Source: Granulicella rosea (lineage in GTDB: Bacteria; Acidobacteriota; Terriglobia; Terriglobales; Acidobacteriaceae). Taken from it: DNA of 64,000 nt. Positions 24,838 to 33,088 of this stretch are shown here, piece by piece. The DNA is taken from positions 271,557-335,556 of the forward strand of contig NZ_FZOU01000006.1 in assembly GCF_900188085.1 (NCBI RefSeq), given 5' to 3'. The translations under genes and the position numbers were made by a program. Position 1 is the stretch's first letter; each line of letters begins with the position of its first letter. The notes below the pieces were generated by a model. That model saw only the letters and a program-made list of their open reading frames with translations. It was not told where the DNA came from and searched no databases.

Positions 24838-25725
24838 ATGCGGTTGTCGGTGCGGCAGATCAGCGGGCTCGGCAATCAGCTTTTCCAATACGCCGCCGCA
24901 CGCTTCTTCGCCGAGCTCTACCGGGCCGAGGCCGAGATCCTGATCGAACCGCAGGAGAACGCGTTCTCTTACGGACACGCCCGTCCGTTTCTGCTCTCGA
25001 AGTTCGCAATCGCGCTGCCCACGCGGCCATTCCGATCAAGCGACCGCTTCCTCGTCAACGAAAATCCGCGACTCAAATCTGTCTTCAACCCGCTGCGCGC
25101 CGCGCTGGGCGTTCAGATCGTTCGCGAACAGGCGCAGGAGCAGTACCGCTTCATCCCGCAGCTTCCGCTCGCCGCTGGCGCCCGGATCGCCTACCTCTCC
25201 GGCTACTGGCAGGCCGGCGGCTATGTGGCCGAGACGCTGCGGTCGGAGCTTCGCCTGCGAGACGCGGTCTCCGGCAAGACGTCGCAGGTCCAGCAGGAGA
25301 TCGCCGCGAAGCCGATCCCCGTCTCGGTCCACGTCCGCCGCGGCGACTACACGCTGGACGCCGAAGGCAACCGCGCGCTGCCGCTGGACTTCTACCATCG
25401 CGCCATGGCTATTCTGCAGCAGAGGCTCGGCGCGGTTCACTTCTTCGTCTTCTCGGACGACATGGCGTTTGCGCGCGAGAATCTACCCCGCGCCCTGCCA
25501 ATCACCTTCGTCGATCACAACGATTCTTTCACCGCCCACGAAGACCTTCACCTGATGGCCGCATGCCGCCACCACATCCTCGCCAACAGCTCGTTCTCCT
25601 GGTGGGGAGCATGGCTGAACCCGCGGCAGGATAAGATCGTCGTCGCGCCGCGAAACTGGCTGCGAGAACGCGACAGCTACTTTCCGGACCTGATGCTTCC
25701 AGGCTGGATCCTGCTGGACTGGTAG
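24838..25725 (+). CDS. GT11 family alpha-1,2-fucosyltransferase
   Basis: A 295-residue glycosyltransferase of family GT11 (alpha-1,2-fucosyltransferase). It starts G-L-G-N-Q-L-F-Q-Y-A-A-A-R, the family's first conserved motif. It carries V-H-V-R-R-G-D-Y in the middle, the GDP-fucose-binding H-x-R-R-x-D motif, and a late S-S-F-S-W-W-G-A-W-L-N segment. It should transfer fucose from GDP-fucose to a galactose-like acceptor in a surface polysaccharide. ATG 24838 has a GAGGAG site; an upstream in-frame ATG is less likely. It is followed 3 bases later by the flippase gene. Confidence 0.88.
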   Translation: MRLSVRQISGLGNQLFQYAAARFFAELYRAEAEILIEPQENAFSYGHARPFLLSKFAIALPTRPFRSSDRFLVNENPRLKSVFNPLRAALGVQIVREQAQEQYRFIPQLPLAAGARIAYLSGYWQAGGYVAETLRSELRLRDAVSGKTSQVQQEIAAKPIPVSVHVRRGDYTLDAEGNRALPLDFYHRAMAILQQRLGAVHFFVFSDDMAFARENLPRALPITFVDHNDSFTAHEDLHLMAACRHHILANSSFSWWGAWLNPRQDKIVVAPRNWLRERDSYFPDLMLPGWILLDW

Positions 25726-25728
25726 ACC

Positions 25729-27111
25729 ATGCCCCTTGACCCCAGCCAGACCGTCGAACTGAACGAGGAGAACATCTCCCTCGCCGAGCCGCCCCGCTAT
25801 GCCGGGACGAGGTGGACGCGCGGCAAGCGAGTCCTCCAGATCGTGACCAACTTCTTCCTCGGTCAGGGCGCCCTGCAGGGTCTCGGCATCCTTGGCGGCC
25901 TCATCATGGTGCGACGGCTCAGCGTGGAGGCCTATGCGCAGGTGGGTCTGGCAACCGGCTTCCAGGCGCTGGTCGCCACGTTGATGGATCTGGGCTTCGC
26001 CAGCACCATCATCCCGCTGGTCGGCGCACAGCATGGCGACCGAAGGCTGGTGGGCCGGTACGTTCGCGCGGCCAAGCGCCTGCGCGATCGCTCCTTCTTC
26101 ATCCTCGGTCCTCTTGCGGGCCTGTGCTTTATCGCGATGATGCACAAACACCACTGGGGCTGGCCGATCCAGACGATTCTCGTCGCCTCCGTGCTGGCGT
26201 ATCTCTACTCCGGCGGCAAGCTGTCGTATCACGCCGCGCCTCTGTTCCTCTACGGCAAACTTCGCGAGTTCTACGTGCCGCAGGTGATCCCCGCACTGCT
26301 GCGCGTGGGCGCCTTCCTGGCGCTCGCCACGGCCGGCTGGCTGAACGCCGGCGCCGCAACCGCGCTGACCGCGCTGGCCCTGGTCGCGAGCGCGGAGCTG
26401 ATCGCAAAGAAGAGCGAGCCCTACCTCGTGTGGCCGGCAAAGGACGATCGCGCGACCGAACGCGAGATCGTCCGCTACGTGATGCCCGCCGCGCCCGCGA
26501 TGATCTTCTCCGCCTTTCAATCGCAGATCTCGCTCTTTCTCGTCAGCATCTTCGGCAGCACGGTCGACCTCGCGCAGATCGCCGCGCTCGGCCGTATCGG
26601 CGGACTCTTCGCGATCTTCACCATCTTCAACGTCACCGTCGTCGAGCCGTACATCGCGCGGCTCGAACGCGGCCGGGTGCTCCGCAACTTCATCGGCCTG
26701 TTCTCGATCGCGACGCTGGGAAGCATCCCCGTGGTGGCGCTGGCGTTTCTTCGCCCGCAGTTCTACCTCTGGATTCTCGGCGCCAAGTATCGCGACCTGG
26801 GGCCCGATCTGGGCTGGCTCATCTTCGGAGCCTGCATCAATTACCTGGCCGGTCTGTTGTGGATCATGAATCGCGCGCGCAAGTGGCTCTTCTGGAGCGG
26901 CACGGCGCTTGAGATCGGCCTTGTCGTCGCCGTGCAAGGCGTCTATCTCGCGTTCTTCGGGGTACGCACGGTGCGCCAGGCCGTGCTCTTCACCTTCTCC
27001 TGCAGCTTCTGCTACCTGGTGGCGCACGCCTACGTGACGGTGCTTGGATTCGTGAAGGGCGCGCCGATCGAGGCCGCCGGCAGGGCGCAGGAAGTCGGGT
27101 CGTCGCTGTGA
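25729..27111 (+). CDS. Polysaccharide flippase / oligosaccharide translocase-like protein
   Basis: A 460-residue protein with about 12-14 membrane segments, of the Wzx/MATE-like polysaccharide transport superfamily. It begins with a polar 45-residue N-terminus before the first hydrophobic segment (L-Q-G-L-G-I-L-G-G-L-I-M-V-R-R). It would flip lipid-linked repeat units across the inner membrane. Three bases separate it from the fucosyltransferase, and its TGA overlaps the GTG start of the next glycosyltransferase, so the cluster is one transcript. Other members of the superfamily include teichuronic-acid exporters. Confidence 0.8.
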   Translation: MPLDPSQTVELNEENISLAEPPRYAGTRWTRGKRVLQIVTNFFLGQGALQGLGILGGLIMVRRLSVEAYAQVGLATGFQALVATLMDLGFASTIIPLVGAQHGDRRLVGRYVRAAKRLRDRSFFILGPLAGLCFIAMMHKHHWGWPIQTILVASVLAYLYSGGKLSYHAAPLFLYGKLREFYVPQVIPALLRVGAFLALATAGWLNAGAATALTALALVASAELIAKKSEPYLVWPAKDDRATEREIVRYVMPAAPAMIFSAFQSQISLFLVSIFGSTVDLAQIAALGRIGGLFAIFTIFNVTVVEPYIARLERGRVLRNFIGLFSIATLGSIPVVALAFLRPQFYLWILGAKYRDLGPDLGWLIFGACINYLAGLLWIMNRARKWLFWSGTALEIGLVVAVQGVYLAFFGVRTVRQAVLFTFSCSFCYLVAHAYVTVLGFVKGAPIEAAGRAQEVGSSL

Positions 27112-27965
27112 GCGCGCACCCGCGGGTTCTGGCTGTCATCGTGCTCTACCGCATGCAGGCAGAGGCCAGCCCGGCCTACCGCTCGTTGCGCGAGGCGTTG
27201 AACGCCCTCGCTCCAGAGCTGCGATTCGCCGTCGCCCTTTACGACAACTCGCCGGTTGAGCATGCGCCGCCGGAGGACTTTCCCTGCGTCTATCGGCACG
27301 ATCCGACGAATCCGGGACTCGCCAAACCCTACAACCGGGCGCTGCAGCTCGCGAAAGACAAGGGCGCGCACTGGCTGCTGCTGCTCGATCAGGATACGGT
27401 CGTCACGCCTGACTACCTGGAAGAACTGACAGCCGCCATCGAAGCGGTCGCCGGCAATGCCGAAGTAGCCGCGATCTGTCCCCGCCTCGTGGACGCCGGC
27501 TTGGTGTGCTCGCCCATTCACCCGCCAACCTGGGGACCTCCCGGCGCCTTTCCGCTGGAGGTCACCGGCATCGCCCCGGCAGCGGTGCAGCCATTCAACT
27601 CCGGCGCGCTGCTCAGGGTGGACGCAGTGGAGGCCATCGGCGGCTTCGACACCCGGTTCCCTCTCGACTATCTCGACCACGCCACCTTCGCCGCGCTGCA
27701 GCAGCGTGGCGGACGCATCTATCTGCTGCGTTCGGCGCTTGAACATCATCTTTCGTCGAACGAAGGCGGTCGAACCGATCCGGCCTTCGTCGCACGCAAC
27801 CTCTCGATGCTCGACGCGGAGTACCGGTTCTATCGCATCCACGGCTCGGCGACGGATCGCTTTCTCCGCCGGCTGCGCCTGCTGCGCGCGGCAGCGGGCC
27901 GGATCGTGCGGAGAAAGGAGCCGGGGCAGACCGTGCGGCTGCTCCGGGCGGCGCTGCGGCCATGA
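27108..27965 (+). CDS. GT2 family glycosyltransferase (rhamnosyltransferase-like)
   Basis: A 285-residue GT2 enzyme. It begins L-A-V-I-V-L-Y-R-M, has a Y-D-N-S-P nucleotide-binding turn, then N-P-G-L-A-K-P-Y-N and an L-L-L-L-D-Q-D-T segment where D-Q-D corresponds to the DxD metal site. F-N-S-G-A-L and F-P-L-D-Y-L-D-H follow near the acceptor site. This order is typical of rhamnosyltransferases, though the donor sugar is not proven. GTG 27108 overlaps the flippase stop (GTGA), and its own TGA overlaps the ATG of the next gene. Confidence 0.82.
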   Translation: MSAHPRVLAVIVLYRMQAEASPAYRSLREALNALAPELRFAVALYDNSPVEHAPPEDFPCVYRHDPTNPGLAKPYNRALQLAKDKGAHWLLLLDQDTVVTPDYLEELTAAIEAVAGNAEVAAICPRLVDAGLVCSPIHPPTWGPPGAFPLEVTGIAPAAVQPFNSGALLRVDAVEAIGGFDTRFPLDYLDHATFAALQQRGGRIYLLRSALEHHLSSNEGGRTDPAFVARNLSMLDAEYRFYRIHGSATDRFLRRLRLLRAAAGRIVRRKEPGQTVRLLRAALRP

Positions 27966-28939
27966 ACGAACTCCTCCAACCGGAAGCCGAGGTGCTGCTC
28001 GCGACCTTCAACGGCGCCCGCTTCCTCCGCGAGCAGATCGACTCCATTCTGTCGCAGACGTACGCGCCCCTGCGGATCGTCGTCTCGGACGACGGCTCCA
28101 GCGACGAGACGCCGGCCATCCTCGCCGAGTACGCCAGCCGCCTGCCGGACAGATTCCGCGTGCTTCCTTCCCGCAGGCCGACCGGCCACCCGAAGTGGAA
28201 CTTCCTGCGGCTGATGCAGGCGTCCACCGCGCCTTACGTCTGCTTCGCCGATCAGGACGACGTCTGGCTGCCGGACAAGATATCCGCCACGATGCGCGCC
28301 ATGCGGGAGCTGGAGCGAGTTCAACCCGCGGGCACGCCGCTCCTCGTCTTCACCGACCTGCGCGTGGTCGACGCGCAACTGCGCACCCTCCACGAATCCT
28401 ACTGGGCGCGGAACCGGCTGCGCGTGAGCAACATCCACCGGCTGGCGCGCGTGCTGGGCGAGAATCCCGCCACCGGCTGCACCATGATGCTCAACCGCGC
28501 GCTCTGCGAGCTGGCCCGAGAGATGCCGGTCGAGGCTGAGATGCACGATCGCTGGGCCGCTCTGCTGGCCGCCTCGCTTGGGGCGGCGGCGTATGTGTCC
28601 GAGCCGACGATGCTCTACCGCCAGCACGACCGCAATGTGATTGGATCGGCTGCGCTCGACGAGTCGCTCGAAGGTCTGGCCGTCAGGGCGCTCAGCGACT
28701 CGAGCCGGAGACGAGAACGGCTGAAGAGCGAGCGGCAGGCAGAGGCGCTGCTGCGTCTGCACGGCGCTGCGATGTCCGAAGAGAAGAGGAAGTTGCTGGA
28801 GTCGTATCTCGAAAGCGGCCGCAGCGAGAGCAGTCTGCGGCGCGTCGGCCTGACGCTGCGTTACGGCTTCTTTCGCTCGGGGCTGCTCCGCAGTGCGGCG
28901 ACCATCGCCGACCTCTGGAGAGCCCGCTCAAGCGACTAG
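27962..28939 (+). CDS. GT2 family glycosyltransferase
   Basis: A 325-residue GT2 enzyme. It opens V-L-L-A-T-F-N-G-A-R-F-L-R-E-Q-I-D-S-I-L-S-Q-T-Y with a V-S-D-D-G-S-S-D-E-T loop, then A-D-Q-D-D-V-W as the D-x-D metal motif. G-C-T-M-M-L-N and H-D-R-W follow in the acceptor half. The set matches rhamnosyl- or galactosyl-type surface-glycan transferases. ATG 27962 overlaps the preceding stop as ATGA. It is the last gene of the cluster: fucosyltransferase, flippase and two GT2 enzymes. A polymerase and sugar-nucleotide genes are missing, so these must lie elsewhere. Confidence 0.83.
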   Translation: MNELLQPEAEVLLATFNGARFLREQIDSILSQTYAPLRIVVSDDGSSDETPAILAEYASRLPDRFRVLPSRRPTGHPKWNFLRLMQASTAPYVCFADQDDVWLPDKISATMRAMRELERVQPAGTPLLVFTDLRVVDAQLRTLHESYWARNRLRVSNIHRLARVLGENPATGCTMMLNRALCELAREMPVEAEMHDRWAALLAASLGAAAYVSEPTMLYRQHDRNVIGSAALDESLEGLAVRALSDSSRRRERLKSERQAEALLRLHGAAMSEEKRKLLESYLESGRSESSLRRVGLTLRYGFFRSGLLRSAATIADLWRARSSD

Positions 28940-28949
28940 CAGCCTCGTA

Positions 28950-29426
28950 TTAGATATGGCAGCTCGCCATGCCGCGCTTTTCGAGATACCGCTGGTGGTA
29001 CTCCTCAGCCTTCCAGAAGGTCGTGCTGGGTTCGACGGTGGTCACGATCGGCTTGCGGAAGGCGCCGGATGCGGACAGCTCCGAGATCCTGGCCTTCGCC
29101 TCGGCGGTCTGCTGGTCGTTGTGGGTGAAGATGGCGCTGCGGTACTGGCTGCCCCAGTCCGGTCCCTGCCGGTTGAGCTGCGTGGGATCGTGCAAGGTGA
29201 AAAAGGCGTCCAGCAGCGTCTCGTAGCGTACCCGGGAGTTGTCGAAGGTCACCTGCACCACCTCCGCGTGGCCGGTCCGGTCGGAACAGACCTCTTTATA
29301 GGTGGGGTGCTCCAGCTCGCCCCCCTCGTATCCGACTGCCGTATCCAGCACCCCGGAGATCTCGCCGAACTTGACTTCGACGCCCCAAAAGCACCCTGCA
29401 CCAAATGTCGCCTTTTCAATCGCCAC
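28950..29426 (-). CDS. msrA: Peptide-methionine (S)-S-oxide reductase MsrA
   Basis: A 158-residue MsrA. The catalytic G-C-F-W-G motif is at residues 11-15 (Cys12), and the Y-E-G-G segment and G-H-A-E-V-V-Q-V-T-F motif are typical. The protein reduces the S-epimer of methionine sulfoxide using thioredoxin. The C-terminal Cys (A-S-C-H-I) could be the resolving cysteine. There is no signal peptide, so it is cytoplasmic. GTG 29426 has an AAGGAG site. Convergent with the glycosyltransferase cluster, 10 bases apart. No fused MsrB. Confidence 0.93.
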   Translation of the reverse strand: MAIEKATFGAGCFWGVEVKFGEISGVLDTAVGYEGGELEHPTYKEVCSDRTGHAEVVQVTFDNSRVRYETLLDAFFTLHDPTQLNRQGPDWGSQYRSAIFTHNDQQTAEAKARISELSASGAFRKPIVTTVEPSTTFWKAEEYHQRYLEKRGMASCHI

Positions 29427-29636
29427 GCGTGTTGCTCCTTTGCACTCTGATTGGATGCGCAGGAGTTCAAATAGTCCCTACGCGAATATGAAAAACGGGA
29501 GTATTTTCGGCTTCGTATCCAGAACGGTCAAGCCCTGTGCCGCTCCACGACAGCAGCATCCAAAAGACCAGCAGGATTCGATACCCTGGACTGGAGTCTG
29601 GGCACGCCCTGCCTTGGGTGCGCCGGGAGAGCAAAC

Positions 29637-29667
29637 GCAGGTTCTCGACTTCGTTCAGGATGACGGA
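29637..29667 (-). repeat. CCTGAG-type repeat, diverged half-element
   Basis: GCAGGTTCTCGACTTCGTTC and the following AGGATGACGG match the complement of the dispersed element with several changes. It lies just past the end of the pseudouridine synthase gene. Confidence 0.55.
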
Positions 29668-29675
29668 CGTCTTTG

Positions 29676-30623
29676 CTAGCTGGACCGGCGGCTGGGCGAC
29701 GACTTCGATGAAAACTGCTTGCGCGCGCCGAACTTCGGCTTCGCCTTTACCGGCGCCTTCAGCTTGGCGAACTCCGGCAGATTCTTCTTCGGGACGACCT
29801 TCTTGCCCTTGGCCGCGCGATCCAGCGCCTGCACCTCGCCCGGCGTCAGCTCGCGGAACTCGCCCGGCGGCACATCCAGCCGCAGCGCGCCGTAGCCGAT
29901 GCGGCGAATCTTTTCGACGTGGTGGCCGATCTCCTCGAACATCTTGCGCAACTGGCGGTTGCGTCCCTCGGTCAAGGTCAGCTCGTACCACGGGTTGTCG
30001 CCGCCACGCACCAGCTCTACCTTCGCCGGCGCAGTCAAGATGCGGTCGCGGCGACCCGCGCGCACCTCGTCCAGACGCCCGCGGTCGATCATGATGCCGC
30101 GCCGGATCTGGTCGATCATCTCAGGCGTCGGATTGCCCGCGACCTTTACCAGATACGTCTTCTCGACGCCCGCCGCCGCCTTCGAAAGCGAGTTCGCCAG
30201 CGCGCCGTCGTTGGTCATCAGCAGCAGACCTTCGGAGAGATAGTCCAGCCGCCCGACCGGGTACAGGCGCACGGAGTCGCCGTGCGGGCCGTGCTTGGGC
30301 GTCATCAACTGCATGACCGTGGGGCGCTTCTGCGGATCGTCCAGCGTCGTGACGTAACCGCGCGGCTTGTTCAGCATGTAGTAGCGCTGCTGCTCCGGCC
30401 CATGCAGCAGCTTGCCGTCGACGCGGATATGGTCCTTCGTCGCGTCGGCGCGTGTGCCGAGCTCGGTGACGGTCGTGCCGTTGACCTGCACGCGGCCTTC
30501 GAGGATGATCTCCTCGGCCTTGCGGCGGCTGGCAATGCCGGCCTGCGCGAGTATCTTCTGGAGACGGTCGCCGGTGGGAGCTTCGGCTGCGGGGACGGAT
30601 TTCTTGGCGGGGGTCTTGCTCAT
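29676..30623 (-). CDS. rluB: 23S rRNA pseudouridine synthase, RluB-type
   Basis: A 315-residue pseudouridine synthase of the RsuA/RluB/E/F family. An S4 RNA-binding domain (about 20-70; L-Q-K-I-L-A-Q-A-G-I-A-S-R-R-K-A-E) precedes the catalytic domain. That domain contains Y-P-V-G-R-L-D-Y-L-S-E-G-L-L-L, with the nucleophilic Asp in G-R-L-D. R-N-R-Q-L-R-K-M and G-H-x-V-x-x-I-R-R follow. RluB modifies helix 89-92 region uridine in 23S rRNA; specificity is assumed from similarity. The tail is Lys-rich. ATG 30623 is chosen because the upstream 18 codons lie in the control region. Confidence 0.88.
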   Translation of the reverse strand: MSKTPAKKSVPAAEAPTGDRLQKILAQAGIASRRKAEEIILEGRVQVNGTTVTELGTRADATKDHIRVDGKLLHGPEQQRYYMLNKPRGYVTTLDDPQKRPTVMQLMTPKHGPHGDSVRLYPVGRLDYLSEGLLLMTNDGALANSLSKAAAGVEKTYLVKVAGNPTPEMIDQIRRGIMIDRGRLDEVRAGRRDRILTAPAKVELVRGGDNPWYELTLTEGRNRQLRKMFEEIGHHVEKIRRIGYGALRLDVPPGEFRELTPGEVQALDRAAKGKKVVPKKNLPEFAKLKAPVKAKPKFGARKQFSSKSSPSRRSS

Positions 30624-30706
30624 GGTATTTCCAGCTTTCCGACTGCGGAGTGGCTCATCGCGGTCCTGCACCTGCATAGTGCTCTCTTAGTGTAGCCCCA
30701 AACTAC

Positions 30707-30750
30707 CGTCATCTCGACCGGAGCGCAGCGGAGTGGAGAGAGCCCCGCAT
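30707..30750. repeat. CCTGAG-related repeat at the coding end of a phosphatidyltransferase
   Basis: A variant element (C-G-T-C-A-T-C-T-C-G start, GGAGCGCAGCGGAGTGGAGA core) followed by the module TGCCGTTGCCTGTTC at 30757-30773, which also recurs at 12668-12684. On the minus strand these bases encode the last ~20 residues and the stop of the gene beginning at 31350. Confidence 0.65.
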
Positions 30751-31350
30751 CTCGCCTTTGCCGTTGCCTGTTCCCTTCCGGATGCTCCAAGCCGCGCGCA
30801 ACGTCTTCACATCGCGCGTCCAGACCGGCAGCATGATCGACATCGCCAGGTTTTCGAGGTTGCTCGCGATCGCCATGCACAGCGCGACTGGAATCAACAC
30901 GTTCGGCCTGCCCATCGCGAAGGTCGCCGTCACCCCCACGGCCAGCACCAGCCCGAGCGACTTCGCAAGATACGAGTGGTAGCTGCCGGGCTTGCCGTAC
31001 TTCCAGAAATCGAAGGCGAAGCGCGAGACCTCCGCCGCCAACAGCCCCGCGAGCAGGCCGCCCCAGGTACGCCAGATCTGCGGCTGGCCGATCCAGAGCG
31101 CGATGCCCACGCAGAGGTAAAAGAGCGTGTCGGCCATGGAGTCGAACAGCCGCACGCCGGCCGTGTCGCAGCCCCAGCGCCTCGCCAGCACGCCGTCGTA
31201 GATATCCGACACCAGCGCCATCACGATGATGCCCGCCAGTGCGTAGCCGTTCCAGTTCGAACGCTGGCCCGCGATCAGGACGAAGCCCAGCAGCGCCCGT
31301 CCGCTCGCCATGCCCCATGGAATCCACTCTTTACGAAAGCTCTTCAACAT
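30709..31350 (-). CDS. CDP-alcohol phosphatidyltransferase family protein
   Basis: A 213-residue inner-membrane enzyme with several membrane segments. The CDP-alcohol phosphotransferase motif is readable as D-I-Y-D-G-V-L-A-R ... G ... D-S-M-A-D, with spacing slightly off the textbook form (seven rather than eight residues before Gly). It should make a phospholipid from a CDP-alcohol; the acceptor is unknown. ATG 31350 has a strong GGAGGTGG site; the upstream open frame reads as noise. The last ~20 residues come from an intergenic palindromic repeat and are unlikely to be functional, so the original protein probably ended earlier. Confidence 0.8.
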   Translation of the reverse strand: MLKSFRKEWIPWGMASGRALLGFVLIAGQRSNWNGYALAGIIVMALVSDIYDGVLARRWGCDTAGVRLFDSMADTLFYLCVGIALWIGQPQIWRTWGGLLAGLLAAEVSRFAFDFWKYGKPGSYHSYLAKSLGLVLAVGVTATFAMGRPNVLIPVALCMAIASNLENLAMSIMLPVWTRDVKTLRAAWSIRKGTGNGKGEMRGSLHSAALRSR

Positions 31351-31441
31351 CGCAACCACCTCCCCGGCAGATGTGCCGATGAGGTGAGCGTAGGCCTGCG
31401 GGAGAGGCCATTTCAGGGCGTGTGGGACAGTTTCTTGAGTG

Positions 31442-31843
31442 TCACAGGAGGAGGTCGCCAGGTTCGATTTCGGCGGATTCGCCCGCGAAGTGCATGTAGG
31501 AGTTCCAGTCGCCCATGAAGATGGAATAGCGAAAGACGGCATCCCCGACAGGTGGGAGATGGCTGCTGTCGATCTGCCAGGGACGCGTTTCAATACCGTC
31601 GATATAGCTGAGCTTGCTGGTATCTCCAGGGGCGATCGGAGGAGGACCGTCGATGACTAGATATCGCAGGCCTCGGATTAGAACCGTGCCAACGCTGTAA
31701 TCAGGGTTTCCTTGCGGGTAAGCCGAAACATCCAGCTTCAATTCCAAGCGAAGTTCGCACTTGGTGTAATCGACATTCAGGCCAAGCAAGTAAGCGTCAT
31801 GGAGACCGTTCGGCAGGCGGTTCGACAACTCTTCCATCGTCAT
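31442..31843 (-). CDS. Conserved-looking protein of unknown function
   Basis: A 133-residue soluble protein without signal peptide or membrane segment. It appears beta-rich (L-R-L-E-L-K-L-D-V, V-L-I-R-G-L-R-Y-L-V-I-D) with an F-M-G-D-W-N-S-Y near the C-terminus. No family recognised. Slightly lower GC than its neighbours. It lies between the phosphatidyltransferase and a palindromic repeat, with no operon partner evident. Confidence 0.6.
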   Translation of the reverse strand: MTMEELSNRLPNGLHDAYLLGLNVDYTKCELRLELKLDVSAYPQGNPDYSVGTVLIRGLRYLVIDGPPPIAPGDTSKLSYIDGIETRPWQIDSSHLPPVGDAVFRYSIFMGDWNSYMHFAGESAEIEPGDLLL

Positions 31844-31887
31844 GGATACAACGTATCAGGCGCTGATAGATCAGCAACACTCGATCT

Positions 31888-32054
31888 GTTAAGGGCATGG
31901 CTTCAGCCATGCCGCCCCGTTCGGCCACGGATCGGCTTCAGCCGCTGGGGTACGGCTTCTGTCCGGGCTGCCCAGGAACGAAGGGCGTACCTCAGCGGCT
32001 AAAGCCGTAATGCAAATGCGGCGACTGTGGCACGGCTGAAGCCGTGCCCTTAAC
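31888..32054. repeat. Composite palindromic repeat, GGCTTTAGCC family, copy 2
   Basis: Terminal 10-bp inverted repeats (GTTAAGGGCA at 31888-31897 and its complement at 32045-32054) enclose an array of GGCTTCAGCC / GGCTAAAGCC / GGCTGAAGCC cores. These include two perfect 8-bp hairpins at 31894-31913 and 32029-32048. The outline matches 12483-12581 but is longer. Confidence 0.85.
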
Positions 32055-32066
32055 AAGACACGACTC

Positions 32067-32993
32067 TTACAGTAGCGGCGTATCCGCGACGCTATACCGC
32101 GCCAGTTCGGCCTTCGACGAGTCCGCCAGCAGCGGAAACAGAATCAGGTGCGGGCGCCGCGGCAGGCTCGGCACGGACGCGGTGTACGAGTCGCACAGAA
32201 TCGCCGTCGCCTGTTCGAGGCCGCGCGTCCACCGGGGCTGGCGGGCGTTGCGGAAGATCAGCACGTCCGCCGGAATGCCCGCCGCGATCAGCATCGTGCG
32301 CGCGATCTCCAGAAACTCCGGCCAGTGCGAGACGACCGCCAGTAGATGTCCCTTCGGCGCCGGCATCCAGGGCGTCAGCCAGCTCTGCGCGGAGCGGATC
32401 GCCAGCGTCGTCAGCTCGACGCCCGGCGGCAGCAGCGCGCGCACCTGCGCGGTCTTGCTGGGGCGGCAGAGCGGGATCGCCCCGGCGAGAATCCTGCGGT
32501 CTTTGCAATCTTCGAACGAGGCCTCGGCGACGGGAAAGGCCGTCGCCTGGCGAATCTCGTGCAGAAGAATCCGCCGCATCTCCGGGTCGGGATCGATCAG
32601 CAGCAGATGGTCGGGCGGCGGAGCCTCCAGCCACCGGGCCACCCGCGCCCGCACGGCGGCGGCAGGCAGGTTCAGCTCGCGCACAACCCGAAAAAATCCC
32701 GCAATGTGCTGGTCGAGGATCTGCTCCGGCGTGCTGGGCGCATCGGCATTGGCCCGGACGTAGACGCCGCTTCCGTGTCGATTTTCCGTCCATCCGTCCC
32801 GCTCGAGCTGCCGGTAGCCCGCGCTGATCGTGTTCGGGTGTAGCGCAAACCGCCGCGCCAGCTCGCGCGTGCTTGGCAGCCGGTCGCCCGGCTTCAGGTC
32901 GCCCGAGAGGATCGCCAGCTCCACCTGCGTGGCGAGCTGACGGTAGATCGGAACCTCGCTGCTGGACGAAAACCAAAGGCGCATATCCGCCAC
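32067..32993 (-). CDS. GntR-family transcriptional regulator
   Basis: A 308-residue regulator. An N-terminal winged-helix GntR domain (about 10-78; P-I-Y-R-Q-L-A-T-Q-V, G-D-R-L-P-S-T-R-E-L-A, H-P-N-T-I-S-A-G-Y) is followed by a 230-residue C-terminal domain that I do not recognise as FCD, UTRA or aminotransferase. The latter contains H-L-L-L-I-D-P-D-P-E and several Rossmann-like hydrophobic strands, so it may be a sensor domain. The start is GTG 32993, with an ATG at 32984 close by. It is divergent from the NAD(P)-binding protein with 95 bases between the starts, which suggests it controls that gene. Confidence 0.8.
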   Translation of the reverse strand: MADMRLWFSSSSEVPIYRQLATQVELAILSGDLKPGDRLPSTRELARRFALHPNTISAGYRQLERDGWTENRHGSGVYVRANADAPSTPEQILDQHIAGFFRVVRELNLPAAAVRARVARWLEAPPPDHLLLIDPDPEMRRILLHEIRQATAFPVAEASFEDCKDRRILAGAIPLCRPSKTAQVRALLPPGVELTTLAIRSAQSWLTPWMPAPKGHLLAVVSHWPEFLEIARTMLIAAGIPADVLIFRNARQPRWTRGLEQATAILCDSYTASVPSLPRRPHLILFPLLADSSKAELARYSVADTPLL

Positions 32994-33088
32994 TCTATCG
33001 CGTTTTCAGCGAGTTGCGTTGCGCGTCCAATGCGTGGGCAATCGCATCTACTTTTGAGACGCACGAAAGATTTCAAGGAGCTTCGCAC

